Shown: positions 16,363 through 25,617, numbered from the stretch's first letter. The stretch: DNA of 64,000 bases from Stappia taiwanensis (GCF_014635285.1 NZ_BMCR01000011.1:83369-147368), one strand, 5' to 3'. Notes: generated by a model not told the origin, from the letters alone. Numbers and translations are program-made.

Positions 16363-17532
16363 TCAGGCGGCCGGCATGGCGGTTTCCACCAGCTTGACCC
16401 AATAGGAGCAGCCAACCGGGATCAGCTCGTCATTGAAGTCATAGGCCGGGTGGTGAAGTCCGGCGCTGTCGCCATTGCCGGCGAAAATGAAGGCGCCGGG
16501 CCGTTCTTCCAGCATGAAGGAGAAATCCTCGCCGCCCATGGTCGGCGCGATGTCGGTGTTGACATTGTCCTTGCCGACAATGTCACGGGCGACGGAGACG
16601 GCGAAGTCGGTCTGGTCGGCGTGATTGGCGGTGATGGGATAGTCGCGCCGATAGGTGACGGTGGCCTTGGCGCCATAGGCTTCGGCGATGGTCGGGACGA
16701 GCGCCTTCAGCCGCGCTTCGGCCAGATCGCGGATATCCGGATCGAGGGTGCGCACCGTGCCGCGCAGGGTGGCGGTCTGCGGGATCACATTGTCGGTGAA
16801 GCCGGCGTTGAAGGTGGTGATCGACACCACCACCGACTTCAGCGGATCGGCGTTGCGGCTGGCGATCGACTGCACCGCCTGGACGATGTGGCTGCCGACC
16901 AGAATGGTGTCGATCCCCTCATGCGGCTTGGCGGCATGGCAGCCCTTGCCCTCGATGTCGATCTGCAGCCGGTCTGCGGCGGCCATGATCGAGCCGGGGC
17001 GAATGTGGAAGGTGCCGACCGGCGCGCCGGGCAGGTTGTGCATGCCATAGACTTCCTGGATGCCGAACCGGTCCATCAGCCCGTCGTCGATCATCGCCTT
17101 GGCGCCGGCCCCACCTTCTTCCGCCGGCTGGAAGATGACGATGACCGTGCCGTCGAAATTGCGGGTTTCGGCCAGATACTTCGCCGCGCCAAGCAGCATG
17201 GCGGTGTGGCCGTCATGGCCGCAGGCGTGCATCTTGCCCGGAATGGTCGAGGCATAGGGCTTGCCGGTGATTTCCTCCAGCGGCAGCGCGTCCATGTCGG
17301 CGCGCAGGCCGATCACCTTGCCGGAGCCGTTGGCGCGGCCCCTGATCACGCCGACAACACCGGTGCGGCCGATGCCGGTGGCGATCTCATCGACGCCGAA
17401 GGCCTTCAGCTTGTCGGCCACCAGCTCCGCCGTGCGGTGGGTGTCGTAGAGCAGCTCCGGATGGGCATGGATATCCCGGCGCCATTCGGTGATTTCCTCG
17501 GCAAGGTCGGCAAAGCGGTTGATTGTCGGCAT
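16363..17532 (-). CDS. M20 family amidohydrolase (hippurate hydrolase-like)
   Basis: A 389-residue zinc-dependent amidohydrolase of the M20D group (hippurate/indole-acetyl-amino-acid hydrolases and N-acyl-amino acid deacetylases). Motifs in order are WRRDIHAHPELLYD, GLRADMDALP, HACGHDGHTAMLLGAA with the metal-binding Cys/His/Asp, FQPAEEGGAGAKAM with the Glu pair, GIDTILVGSHIV, and MGGEDFSFMLEERPGAF with the late His/Glu region. The start MPTINRFADL is preferred; sequence upstream lacks family similarity. Substrate not determinable from sequence. Confidence 0.9.
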   Translation of the reverse strand: MPTINRFADLAEEITEWRRDIHAHPELLYDTHRTAELVADKLKAFGVDEIATGIGRTGVVGVIRGRANGSGKVIGLRADMDALPLEEITGKPYASTIPGKMHACGHDGHTAMLLGAAKYLAETRNFDGTVIVIFQPAEEGGAGAKAMIDDGLMDRFGIQEVYGMHNLPGAPVGTFHIRPGSIMAAADRLQIDIEGKGCHAAKPHEGIDTILVGSHIVQAVQSIASRNADPLKSVVVSITTFNAGFTDNVIPQTATLRGTVRTLDPDIRDLAEARLKALVPTIAEAYGAKATVTYRRDYPITANHADQTDFAVSVARDIVGKDNVNTDIAPTMGGEDFSFMLEERPGAFIFAGNGDSAGLHHPAYDFNDELIPVGCSYWVKLVETAMPAA

Positions 17533-17563
17533 GGGGTCCCCGGTGAAGTCGATAGACGGCTGG

Positions 17564-17589
17564 CGCCAGGCGCCGAACGGCGCGTGGCG
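17564..17589 (-). other. Intercistronic hairpin upstream of the M20 amidohydrolase
   Basis: Two stacked stems, CGCCA/TGGCG and GCGCCG/CGGCGC, separated by one G-G mismatch and closed by a 2-base loop. The hairpin lies between the methyltransferase stop (17701) and the amidohydrolase start (17532). It could terminate or process the upstream transcript. Confidence 0.45.
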
Positions 17590-17700
17590 AGAGGTGTATA
17601 TCTGACGCGGACAACCGGCCGGGCGCAAGCCCTTCCCGGCGCCTGCCGGGCACAATTCGCCCGTTCGCGACGGGACAGGGCCCATCAAATCGGGAGGGGG

Positions 17701-18357
17701 TCAGGCCAGCAGCCGGTAGACGCTGCTGCGTTTGATCGCCAGATCCTCCAGCGAGCGGTTGACCGGCACTTCGTAGGTGGCGACAGCGCGCAGCCGGTCG
17801 GTCGGCAGGTAGGTACGGCCCGGATCGCCGATATAGACCTCGCTGCCGGCGGCGAGCACCGGGTCGAGCCAGGCAAGCACCTGATCGGCCATCGGCTTTT
17901 CGTAAAAGACGTCGCCGCAGAACAGAATATCCGCTTGCGGTGGTGGTTCCTTCAGGCGGTCGCCCTCGGCGAAGTCGATCCGCACATTGTTGAGCTCGGC
18001 ATTGAGGGCGGTGGCGGCGCGGGCGAAGCGGTCGATATCGCAGGCGGCAACGCTGGCCGCCCCGGCCCGGGCGGCGGCGATGGCGACGAGACCGGAACCG
18101 GTGGCGAAATCGAACACCTGGCGGCCTGCGACCAACTCCGGCGTGTCGAGGACAAACCGGGCGAGCGCCTGCCCCCCGGCCCAGGCAAAGGCCCAGAACG
18201 GTGGCGGCAGGCCGAGTTCGCCCAGATCGTCCTCGGTCTTCTGCCAGAGGGCGACGGCCTCGTCCGCCAGATGGAGGCGGAGTTCCGGTGCGTGCGGGAC
18301 CGGGTGCACCCGGGTGTTCTCGCGAATGAAGCGCACCGGATCGGTGATGGCGCTCAT
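17701..18357 (-). CDS. Class I SAM-dependent methyltransferase, ETF-beta lysine methyltransferase-like
   Basis: A 218-residue seven-beta-strand methyltransferase. The SAM loop is VFDFATGSGLVAIAA (residues 82-96), the acidic motif II is AACDIDRFA, and a CGDVFYEKPMADQ motif occurs at 147-159. Length, the N-terminal FIRENTRVHPVPHAPELRLHLADEA segment and the D-V-F-Y motif match the METTL20/ETFBKMT group, whose alphaproteobacterial members trimethylate lysines in the beta subunit of electron transfer flavoprotein. The start is the ATG that overlaps the stop of the EVE gene. An etfB gene begins at 63576, which fits. A ribosomal-protein methyltransferase is the alternative. Confidence 0.82.
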   Translation of the reverse strand: MSAITDPVRFIRENTRVHPVPHAPELRLHLADEAVALWQKTEDDLGELGLPPPFWAFAWAGGQALARFVLDTPELVAGRQVFDFATGSGLVAIAAARAGAASVAACDIDRFARAATALNAELNNVRIDFAEGDRLKEPPPQADILFCGDVFYEKPMADQVLAWLDPVLAAGSEVYIGDPGRTYLPTDRLRAVATYEVPVNRSLEDLAIKRSSVYRLLA

Positions 18358-18776
18358 TCCGGGTCGAGGCCGCCCATTTCGCAGACGATGGCCCATTCCT
18401 CCGCGGTCACCGGCTGGACCGACAGGCGCATGGAGGTGACCAGCGACATCTCCGAAAGGCGCGGCTCGGCCTTGACGGCGGCCAGGGTGACCGGTTTGGG
18501 CATGTCGCGCACGGCCTTCACGTCCACGCATTCCCAGCGCGGATCGTCGGTGGTGCTGTCCGGATGGATCTCGCGGCAAACCTCGACAATGCCGACGACT
18601 TCCTTGCCGATGTTGGAATGGTAGAAGAAGCCACGGTCGCCGATCTTCATCTCGCGCATGTTGTTGCGCGCCTGATAGTTGCGGATGCCGTCCCATTCCT
18701 CTCCGGCGTCGCCCTTGGCCTTTTGCATCTCCCACGACCATTTGTCGGGTTCGGATTTGAACAGCCAGTACCGCAC
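18354..18776 (-). CDS. EVE domain-containing protein
   Basis: A 140-residue PUA-like EVE domain protein that probably binds modified bases in RNA or DNA. The core is YWLFKSEPDKWSW, WDGIRNYQARNNMREMKIGDRGFFYHSNIGKEVVGIVEV, and a C-terminal LSVQPVTAEEWAIV. I start at the GTG at 18776 (VRYWLFKSEP), with GGAGG upstream inside the 3' end of the YciI gene; the frame upstream lacks family residues. It overlaps the methyltransferase start by 4 bases. The order gpsA-yciI-EVE is typical of this lineage. Confidence 0.88.
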   Translation of the reverse strand: MRYWLFKSEPDKWSWEMQKAKGDAGEEWDGIRNYQARNNMREMKIGDRGFFYHSNIGKEVVGIVEVCREIHPDSTTDDPRWECVDVKAVRDMPKPVTLAAVKAEPRLSEMSLVTSMRLSVQPVTAEEWAIVCEMGGLDPE

Positions 18777-18777
18777 C

Positions 18778-19065
18778 TCAGGCCTCCGGATTCTTGAGGG
18801 CCCAGTTCCAGGGCCGGATCTCGACGGTTTCGAACAGGCCGGCCCGCGCATAGGGGTCTTCCTGAGAGACGGCGAGCGCCTCGTCGCGGCTTTCGGCCTC
18901 GATCACCACCAGGCTGCCGGTCATGCCGCCATCGTCATCGAGGAACGGTCCGGCGGCCTTCAGCCGGTCGCCCATGGCGGTGAGGAAGGCGAGATGGTCG
19001 GCGCGGGTGTCGAGGCGAATTTGCTGGGCACCGGGCTTGTCGGTGCAAATCAAGGCGTAGAGCAT
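18778..19065 (-). CDS. YciI-family protein
   Basis: A 95-residue ferredoxin-like alpha/beta barrel protein of the YciI family. Recognisable are MLYALICTDKPGAQQIRL with the conserved D-K-P, HLAFLTAMGDRLKAAGPFLDDDGGMTGSLVVIEAES, and DPYARAGLFETVEIRPW, where the DPY(A/V)xAGLF signature carries the active-site Asp/His region. Some members are hydrolases or dehalogenase-like; this branch is uncharacterised. It sits in a run of small minus-strand genes with EVE and gpsA. Confidence 0.88.
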   Translation of the reverse strand: MLYALICTDKPGAQQIRLDTRADHLAFLTAMGDRLKAAGPFLDDDGGMTGSLVVIEAESRDEALAVSQEDPYARAGLFETVEIRPWNWALKNPEA

Positions 19066-19181
19066 GGAAGGTCCTTGTCTGTCGTGGACGCCGGTCTGTC
19101 TGGGACGCCGGATCGGCGATCGCCGCTGGCGGGAAGGATAGACGGAACGGCGCGGTCTTCAAGATGGGGAAACCGGGCCGA

Positions 19182-20183
19182 TCAGGTCTCGCGCCGGAGC
19201 GGCCGGGTCATCAGCCGGGTCAGCGCATCGTCAAGGTCGAGCTCGCCCGCCAGAACGGCGGCCACCGCCTCGCAGATCGGCAGGTCGACCCCGGTCTTGC
19301 GGCCAAGCGCCACGGCGACGGGGGCGGAAAAGACCCCTTCGGCCAGCTTCTGCCCCTTCTCGGTCAGGGAGGCGACCGTCGCCCCTTCGCCGAGCGCAAT
19401 GCCGAAGGCGAAATTGCGCGATTGCGGCGAGGCGCAGGTCAGCACCAAGTCGCCCAGGCCGGACAGCCCGGTCAGCGTCTCGCGCCGGGCGCCAAGGGCA
19501 AGGCCGAGGCGGGTCAGCTCCGCAAAGCCGCGCGCGGTCAGCGCGGCAAGGGCACTCGCGCCCCACTTCTTGCCGGCGACGGCACCGCAGGCGATGGCCA
19601 GCACGTTCTTCAGCGCGCCGCCGATCTGCACCCCGGCGATGTCGGTGGCCGCGTAGGGGCGAAACTGCGGGCTGGCGAGGGCCTGGGACAGGGCGTCGGC
19701 GAGGGCGCCATCCGTGGCGGCGACGGTGACGGCGGTCGGCAGGCCGGCGGCAACGTCGGTGGCAAAACTCGGCCCGGAGAGGATTGCCGGCCGGGCCGCC
19801 TTGAGCGTTTCGCCAAGCACGTCGGTCAGCAGGAGGCCGCTGTCGCGTTCAATGCCCTTGGCGCAGAGCACCACCGGGGTTCCCGGGGCGAGCAGCGGGG
19901 AAAGCGCGGCGGCCATCGTCCGGGTGGTCTGCGCCGGGGTGACCAAGAGCACCGCATCGGCGCCGGTCACCGCCTCGGCAAGATCGGAGGTGGCGGGAAG
20001 ACGCGGGGTCAAGGTCAGGCCGGGCAGATAGGCCGGGTTCTCGCCGCGTGCGTTGAGCGCGGCGACGGTGGCCGGATCGCGTGCCCACAGCACGGTGTCG
20101 CGGCCGGCGCGGGCGGCGACGAGGGCAAGCGCCGTTCCCCAGGCGCCGCCCCCCAGAACGGCAATCCGCCGGATCTCGCTCAT
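19182..20183 (-). CDS. gpsA: Glycerol-3-phosphate dehydrogenase [NAD(P)+]
   Basis: A 333-residue soluble enzyme that reduces dihydroxyacetone phosphate to sn-glycerol 3-phosphate for phospholipid synthesis. The N-terminal Rossmann loop is IAVLGGGAWGTALAL. The catalytic segment VLCAKGIERDSG, SGPSFATDVAAGLPTAVTVA, the active-site lysine region GALKNVLAIACGAVAGKKWG, and LTGLSGLGDLVLTCASPQSRN are all present. Its ATG overlaps the stop of the Nudix gene by 4 bases; with tsaD and Nudix upstream it forms an operon. Confidence 0.96.
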   Translation of the reverse strand: MSEIRRIAVLGGGAWGTALALVAARAGRDTVLWARDPATVAALNARGENPAYLPGLTLTPRLPATSDLAEAVTGADAVLLVTPAQTTRTMAAALSPLLAPGTPVVLCAKGIERDSGLLLTDVLGETLKAARPAILSGPSFATDVAAGLPTAVTVAATDGALADALSQALASPQFRPYAATDIAGVQIGGALKNVLAIACGAVAGKKWGASALAALTARGFAELTRLGLALGARRETLTGLSGLGDLVLTCASPQSRNFAFGIALGEGATVASLTEKGQKLAEGVFSAPVAVALGRKTGVDLPICEAVAAVLAGELDLDDALTRLMTRPLRRET

Positions 20184-20692
20184 GCGCCGGCTCCGAGCCG
20201 GTCCGACAGCGCCGGCAGCGGGGCATGAAAGCCGGTGAAGAAACGGGCGGGCAGCGAGGCGGCGGCCTCGGCGATATCCAGCCAGAACAGTTCGAAGCGG
20301 ATCGGGTCGCCGCCGGCGGAGGGGCTCATCTCGAAATGCTCCCAGGAGGCATGCGGCTTGCGTGGGGCGCGGGCATGGTAGAGGCGGCGCAGATGCACAT
20401 CCCGCCCCTGGTCGTTGTCGAACAACACGGTCTGTTCGGCGATCGGCTCCAGCGCGTGCGGCAAGGCGAGGCCGGTTTCCTCGGAAAACTCGCGCAAGGC
20501 CGCTTGCAGGTGGCTTTCGCCCGGATCGACGGTGCCGCCGGGGACCTGGAGCCCGACATAGGGCTGGTCCGGCTGGCGGAAGACCAAGAGATCCCGGCCC
20601 ACGGTCAGGTAGACATAGGCCTTGTGCTTGATCCGGTCGATCCGCTCCGGCATGGCCGTGACGACGACGCCTTCAAGGAAGCGGGCATCCAT
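20180..20692 (-). CDS. Nudix hydrolase
   Basis: A 170-residue Nudix-fold pyrophosphohydrolase. The full Nudix box is visible as GGTVDPGESHLQAALREFSE followed by ETGL (G-x5-E-x7-RE-x2-EE-x-G with the helix glutamates in place). The substrate is not predictable; the flanking RIKHKAYVYLTVGRDLLVFRQ and late SWEHFEMSP segments do not mark a known subfamily to me. Start ATG 20692 shares one base with the tsaD stop, and its own stop overlaps gpsA, so the three are coupled. Confidence 0.88.
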   Translation of the reverse strand: MDARFLEGVVVTAMPERIDRIKHKAYVYLTVGRDLLVFRQPDQPYVGLQVPGGTVDPGESHLQAALREFSEETGLALPHALEPIAEQTVLFDNDQGRDVHLRRLYHARAPRKPHASWEHFEMSPSAGGDPIRFELFWLDIAEAAASLPARFFTGFHAPLPALSDRLGAGA

Positions 20693-21855
20693 CAGGCTTT
20701 CGCTCCCTTGCGGCCGGAGCCCAGGAGGGCGGCGGCATTGGCGTCGAGCGGCCAGCGCGGGCGCGGCGGCACGGCGCGGTCGTCGATGCGCTCGCCCCGG
20801 GCGGCGGCATCGCGAAGCCGTTCGATCCCGGCCCAGGCGATCATCGCCGCGTTGTCGGTGCACAGCCGCGCCGGCGGGGCGGCGAGGCGGGCGCCGGCCT
20901 CGCTGGCCATCTGCGACAGGCGCTGGCGGATCGCGCCATTGGCGGCGACACCGCCGGCCACCACCAGCACGGGCGGGGTGTCGGGGTAGGCCTCGGAAAA
21001 GAGGGACAGCGCCCGCCGGCTCTTCTCGCCAATGACATCGGCAACCGCGCTCTGAAAGGCGGCGCACAGGTCGCCGACATCGGCCGGGGACAGCGGCGCG
21101 GCGGCGTGGGCGGTGGTGCGCACGGCGGTCTTCAAGCCGGCAAAGGACATGTCGATCCCGGGCCGGTCGAGCATCGGCCGGGGCAGGGCAAAACGGGTCG
21201 GATCGACTGAGGCGGCGGCGGCCTGTTCCACCGCCGGTCCGCCTGGATAGGCAAGGCCGAGCAGCTTGGCGGTCTTGTCGAACGCTTCGCCCACCGCATC
21301 GTCGATGGTCGAGCCGAGGCGGCGGTAGGCGCCGACGCCCTCCACCAGCAGGAACTGGGTGTGGCCGCCGGAGACCAGCAGCAACAGATAGGGGAAGGCG
21401 AGATCCTCGGTCAGCCGGGCGGTGAGGGCATGGCCCTCCAGATGGTTCACCGCCACCAGCGGCTTGCCGGCGGCCATGGCCACCGCCTTGGCGGTCATCA
21501 GGCCGACGATCACTCCGCCGATCAGCCCGGGGCCGGCGGTGGCGGCCACCGCATCAAGGTCGTCCCAGCCGGTGTCGGCCTCTTCCATGGCGCTCTGGAC
21601 GATCCGGTCCAGCAGGCTGATATGGGCGCGGGCGGCGATTTCCGGCACGACGCCACCAAATGCCGCATGTTCACTTGCCTGCGAGCGTATGATGTTGGAC
21701 AACACATGGGCGCGCCCGTCGGCGTCAAGACGCACCACGGCGGCCGCGGTCTCATCGCAGCTCGTCTCGATGCCGAGCACGGTCAGTGGCGCCGGGGCGC
21801 TCGATTGGGATATCATGCCGGCCGCATCGGCCGACGACAGGTCAGGGCTTATCAT
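20692..21855 (-). CDS. tsaD: tRNA N6-adenosine threonylcarbamoyltransferase
   Basis: A 387-residue ASKHA-fold enzyme that transfers threonylcarbamoyl from TC-AMP to A37 of ANN-decoding tRNAs, working with TsaB and TsaE. Motifs include [33 protein letters not shown] with the metal-binding His, [13 protein letters not shown] with the second His, [12 protein letters not shown], and [16 protein letters not shown] with the nucleotide site. I favour ATG 21855, preceded by GCGGAGTGGA; the start at 21816 is possible. It diverges from hemC across only 48 bases. Confidence 0.96.
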   Translation of the reverse strand: MISPDLSSADAAGMISQSSAPAPLTVLGIETSCDETAAAVVRLDADGRAHVLSNIIRSQASEHAAFGGVVPEIAARAHISLLDRIVQSAMEEADTGWDDLDAVAATAGPGLIGGVIVGLMTAKAVAMAAGKPLVAVNHLEGHALTARLTEDLAFPYLLLLVSGGHTQFLLVEGVGAYRRLGSTIDDAVGEAFDKTAKLLGLAYPGGPAVEQAAAASVDPTRFALPRPMLDRPGIDMSFAGLKTAVRTTAHAAAPLSPADVGDLCAAFQSAVADVIGEKSRRALSLFSEAYPDTPPVLVVAGGVAANGAIRQRLSQMASEAGARLAAPPARLCTDNAAMIAWAGIERLRDAAARGERIDDRAVPPRPRWPLDANAAALLGSGRKGAKA

Positions 21856-21903
21856 TCCACTCCGCCTACCGGACATCACCGCCTAACACCAGGAACGATC
21901 TCC

Positions 21904-22893
21904 TTGCAAACAAAACAATCCGGGCACACGCAACAATCCGGGCAGCCGGACGCAGGCAACGAGGCCTGGCCCGCCGGCCGCATCCTTCGAATCGGCACGC
22001 GCGGCAGCGCGCTGGCGCTCGCCCAGGCGCATGAAACCCGCGCCCGTCTGATGGCCGCCCACGGCTTGAGCGAAGAAGCGTTCGAGATCGTCGTCATCAA
22101 GACCTCCGGCGACCGGATTCTCGACCGGCCTCTGTCGGAAGCCGGCGGCAAGGGGCTGTTCACCAAGGAGCTGGAAAACGCCATGCTGGCGGGCGAGATC
22201 GATATCGCCGTCCATTCCTCCAAGGACATGCCCACGGTGCTGCCCGACGGGCTGGAGCTGGTCGCCTTCCTGCCGCGCGAGGATGTGCGCGACGCGTTCA
22301 TCTCGCCCAAGGCCGCGCGGCTGCAGGATCTGCCGCAAGGGGCGGTGGTCGGCTCGTCGAGCCTGCGCCGCCAGGCGATGATCAAGCGCCTCAGGCCGGA
22401 TATCGAGGTGGTGATGTATCGCGGCAACGTGCAGCGGCGGCTGGAAAAGCTGGCCGAGGGCGTGGTCGATGCGACCCTTCTGGCCAATGCCGGATTGCGC
22501 CGGCTCGGCATGGCCCACGTGATCACCTCGGTGATCGAGACCTCGGAGTTCCTGCCGGCGGTGGGACAGGGGGCGATCTGCATCGAGGCCCGGGGCGACG
22601 ATCAGGCTGTGCGGGCGTTTCTGGCGCCGATTCATCACCGGGAGACGGAAATCTGCCTTGCCGCTGAGCGGGCGTTCCTGTTCGAGCTGGATGGCTCCTG
22701 CCGCACGCCGATCGGCGGGCTGGCGCGGCTTGAGGGCGACACCCTGTCGTTTCGCGGGCTGATCCTGTCGCCGGATGGGCGCGAGGCGCATGAGACCGAG
22801 CGTGAGGGGCCGGCGGCGCAGGCGGCGGCCCTTGGCCAGGATGCGGGCGCGGAGCTGAAACGGCGTGGCGGACCGGATTTCTTCAAGGTCTGA
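21904..22893 (+). CDS. hemC: Porphobilinogen deaminase (hydroxymethylbilane synthase), TTG start
   Basis: A 329-residue cytoplasmic enzyme that polymerises four porphobilinogens into hydroxymethylbilane. Key blocks are [58 protein letters not shown] (split by the catalytic Asp region), [20 protein letters not shown], and the dipyrromethane-binding Cys in [12 protein letters not shown]. No ATG lies between the tsaD side and the conserved start; the TTG at 21904, with AGGAACGATC upstream, is the best initiator and leaves an unusual Gln/Ser/Gly-rich leader of about 28 residues. Confidence 0.93.
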   Translation: MQTKQSGHTQQSGQPDAGNEAWPAGRILRIGTRGSALALAQAHETRARLMAAHGLSEEAFEIVVIKTSGDRILDRPLSEAGGKGLFTKELENAMLAGEIDIAVHSSKDMPTVLPDGLELVAFLPREDVRDAFISPKAARLQDLPQGAVVGSSSLRRQAMIKRLRPDIEVVMYRGNVQRRLEKLAEGVVDATLLANAGLRRLGMAHVITSVIETSEFLPAVGQGAICIEARGDDQAVRAFLAPIHHRETEICLAAERAFLFELDGSCRTPIGGLARLEGDTLSFRGLILSPDGREAHETEREGPAAQAAALGQDAGAELKRRGGPDFFKV

Positions 22894-22897
22894 CCCG

Positions 22898-23605
22898 GTG
22901 GCGCGGGTGCTCGTCACACGTCCGGAACCGGCCGCCTCGCGGACGGCGGAACTCTTGCGCCGCCACGGCCACGAGCCTGTCGTTGCGCCGCTGTTCGAGC
23001 CGTTCGATCTGGATGTGACCGACTGGCCGGAGCCTGAGGGGCTCGGGGCGCTGGCGGTGACCAGCGCGCGGGCGATCGCGGCCATGGAGACACGTCCGAT
23101 CTGGCCACGGCTCGCCGGCCTGCCGGTGTTCGCGGTCGGTCCGGCCTGCGGCGCGGCGGCGCAGGCCGCTGGCTGTTCGCGTGTGACGGTTGCCGGTGGT
23201 ACCATGGACACGCTGGCCGAGACGATCACAATGGCGCGTCCCGCGCGGCCGGTGCTCTATCTTGCCGGGCGGCACCGCTCAGGCGATCTGTGCGCCGCGC
23301 TGGCGCGGTCGGGAATTGGCTGCATGATGCGCGAGGTCTACGCCATGGAGCGGGCCGGTGATCCGCCCGCGCGGGTGCGCGAGGCACTCACCTCGGGCGC
23401 GCTGCGGCATGTGCTGGTGTATTCGCGGCGGGGCGGACAGGCGCTGGCCGATGTGCTGGGGCGCTTCGACCGGCCGCCGCCGCCCTTGCGGATCTATGCG
23501 CTGTCGGAGAACGCAGGGGCACCGCTGCGGCCCTTCGGCGCATTGGCGGTCGCCGAAAACCCGAGCGAGGCGGCGTTGATCGCGCTTTTTGACGCTGCAT
23601 GTTAA
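22898..23605 (+). CDS. hemD: Uroporphyrinogen-III synthase
   Basis: A 235-residue HemD-fold protein that closes hydroxymethylbilane into uroporphyrinogen III. It begins ARVLVTRPEPAASRTAELLRRHGHE, has ALAVTSARAIAAMET, VFAVGPACGAAAQAAG, LYLAGRHRSGDL and VLVYSRRGGQALADVL. Sequence conservation is low in this family, so position after hemC is important evidence. I start at GTG 22898, five bases after the hemC stop; an overlapping GTG at 22865 would add eleven residues. Confidence 0.88.
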   Translation: MARVLVTRPEPAASRTAELLRRHGHEPVVAPLFEPFDLDVTDWPEPEGLGALAVTSARAIAAMETRPIWPRLAGLPVFAVGPACGAAAQAAGCSRVTVAGGTMDTLAETITMARPARPVLYLAGRHRSGDLCAALARSGIGCMMREVYAMERAGDPPARVREALTSGALRHVLVYSRRGGQALADVLGRFDRPPPPLRIYALSENAGAPLRPFGALAVAENPSEAALIALFDAAC

Positions 23606-23709
23606 GCAGGGTTTGTTTTGCGCTGCGAAACCGGCGATCCTGAAGGCAGGGCCGGGACGGGCGAGGATGGACAGCGGGCGCCGAGCGCCCGGGAAGGGAG
23701 AGACAGTCG

Positions 23710-25617
23710 ATGGCTGCTGACAGCAAGAAGCCGGATTCCAAGGGCGCAAGCGGCAAGGCAAAGCCCGGGGCTGCCTCGGCTTCGGGCCGGAAACCTGTCA
23801 CGATCGACCTGGAGGCTAGGGAAGTGAAGGGCGGAGCGGCGGCCAAGACCGCTTCTGGCTCCACAACGGCTGCCGCCGCGGCGCGCGGCGCATCGGCGTC
23901 GGCCCAAGGCAAAACGCCGGCTCAGGGCAAGGCCGCCTCCCCGACCACCGGCCAGACCACTGACCAGGCAACCAGCCAGACGACAGCCAGTAAGGCGGCG
24001 GGTGGCAAGACGACGGCTGAAAAGCCGGCGAGCGACAAGCCGGCAGCGGCAAAACCGACGGGCGCTCAGGCCTCGTCTCAGGCCGCTTCTGCGAAACCGG
24101 CTGCGACCGTCGGGCAATCCGCCGCGACCGGTGCGGCGGCCAGTGCCAGCGGCGCTTCGACAAAGCCGGGCTCCGGTACTTCAGCTTCTGGCACGTCTGC
24201 CTCCGGCACGGCGTCCTCCCCCAAGGCGGCGGGCGCTGGTCAGACAGAGACGACCAAGGACGACAAGAGTGCAGCCGCTGCCGAAAAACCGACATCCTCT
24301 GGTGCTGCGCCGGCAAAGGAGCCGGTCAAGACAGAGCCGGCAGCACGGCAATCCGGCAGTGGCATCGGCGGTCTTCTGATTGCCGCTCTGGCCGGCGGTG
24401 CGGTGGCGCTTGGCGGTGCCTACGGGCTGCAGCGGGGCGGATATCTGCCGACAGGCTCCGCTCCAGCGGGGCAGGAAATGCAGGCGGAGGTCGCGGCCAC
24501 GCAAAGTCGCATCGCCGGGCTTGAGGATCGGCTTGCGGAGCTGGCCAAGGGCGGTGACACCGGCACGGCGCTGACCGCGCTGACGACCCGGGTTGCCGCG
24601 CTTGAAGCCGCAGTGAAGTCGGCGGAGGGCGCCGGTGCGCAGGAGCTTGCCGCGCGGGTGGCTGAGGTCGAGGCGGGCCTTGGCGAATTGCGCCGCTTCG
24701 TCTCCTCCGGCGGGGCCGGCGAAACCGCCGGGCTGGCCAGCCTGCAGGAGAGCCAGGCGGAAATGGACAAGACCCTTGGCGCGATGCGCAAGAGCCTTGG
24801 CGAACAGGGCGAGCGGATCGCGGCGCTGGCAACCAGCGTCGAGCCGCTTGGCGCGCGTCTCGACCAGACCGGCGGCGCGCTCGCCGGGTTGACGCAGACG
24901 GTGACGGAACTTGGCGAGAAGACCGCGTCGCTCGGCACGAAACTGGAAGAACGGGCCGGCGAGATGGCCAGCCTGGCCACCCGTGTCACCACTTTGGGCG
25001 ATCAAGCGGGCGCGGCGCGCGAGGCGCTTGGCGAACGGCTTGCCACCCTGGAGGGTCGTCTCGCACCTCTGGAAGAACAGCTTGGCGGCATCGGCGCGCG
25101 GGAAACCGCCGCCCGCGCCATCGCCGTATCGACGCTGAAGGCGACACTCGATCAGAGCAGGCCGTTCGAGACCGAGCTTGCCGCCGTCGCCTCGGCCTTG
25201 CCGAAGGACACCGACCTCAGTGCCCTGCGCGCGGTGGCGAAAACCGGTGTCGCGACCCGGCAGGCGCTACTTGCCGAGTTCCCGCCGGTGGCGCGGGCGA
25301 TGACGGCGCGGCTGGACAAGCCGGCACAGGGCGATTTCGTCGACAGCTTCCTGTCCAACGCCCGCTCTCTGGTGTCGATCCGGCAGCCGGGTGAGAGCGA
25401 TGCAGCAACGCCAGAGGGTGCGCTGGGCCGCATGGAGGCGCGGGTCGCCCGGGGCGATCTTGCAGGCGCGCTGGAAGCCTATGACAGCCTTCCGGAAAAC
25501 GTTCGCTCGGCCGGTGCCGACTGGGCTGCGGCGGCGCGGGCGCGGCTTGCCGCCGACCGGCTGCTGGATCAGGTGACCGGGGAGGTGCTGTCCTCCCTGT
25601 CCGGATCCGGAGGCTAA
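23710..25617 (+). CDS. Alphaproteobacterial Mic60/mitofilin homologue (COG4223)
   Basis: A 635-residue inner-membrane protein. Residues 1-215 are a disordered Ala/Lys/Thr/Ser/Gly-rich cytoplasmic region, including a short SASGT repeat near 158-170. One transmembrane helix lies at about 218-241 (GGLLIAALAGGAVALGGAYG). Residues 255-500 are a long coiled coil of repeated L-A-L-E heptad-like units in the periplasm. The C-terminal 120 residues form the mitofilin-like domain (TAARAIAVSTLKATLDQSRP onward). Mitochondrial Mic60 bends cristae membranes; bacterial homologues shape intracytoplasmic membranes and contact outer-membrane proteins. Its place between hemD and a hemY-like gene is the hallmark location in Alphaproteobacteria. 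Confidence 0.88.
   Translation: MAADSKKPDSKGASGKAKPGAASASGRKPVTIDLEAREVKGGAAAKTASGSTTAAAAARGASASAQGKTPAQGKAASPTTGQTTDQATSQTTASKAAGGKTTAEKPASDKPAAAKPTGAQASSQAASAKPAATVGQSAATGAAASASGASTKPGSGTSASGTSASGTASSPKAAGAGQTETTKDDKSAAAAEKPTSSGAAPAKEPVKTEPAARQSGSGIGGLLIAALAGGAVALGGAYGLQRGGYLPTGSAPAGQEMQAEVAATQSRIAGLEDRLAELAKGGDTGTALTALTTRVAALEAAVKSAEGAGAQELAARVAEVEAGLGELRRFVSSGGAGETAGLASLQESQAEMDKTLGAMRKSLGEQGERIAALATSVEPLGARLDQTGGALAGLTQTVTELGEKTASLGTKLEERAGEMASLATRVTTLGDQAGAAREALGERLATLEGRLAPLEEQLGGIGARETAARAIAVSTLKATLDQSRPFETELAAVASALPKDTDLSALRAVAKTGVATRQALLAEFPPVARAMTARLDKPAQGDFVDSFLSNARSLVSIRQPGESDAATPEGALGRMEARVARGDLAGALEAYDSLPENVRSAGADWAAAARARLAADRLLDQVTGEVLSSLSGSGG

Noticed and set aside
16261..18624. 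A 787-residue open frame on the plus strand
   Set aside because: It runs antisense to the M20 amidohydrolase, methyltransferase and EVE genes, which have clear families. Its composition (G, D, R, H, A) is the usual shadow of high-GC coding on the other strand.
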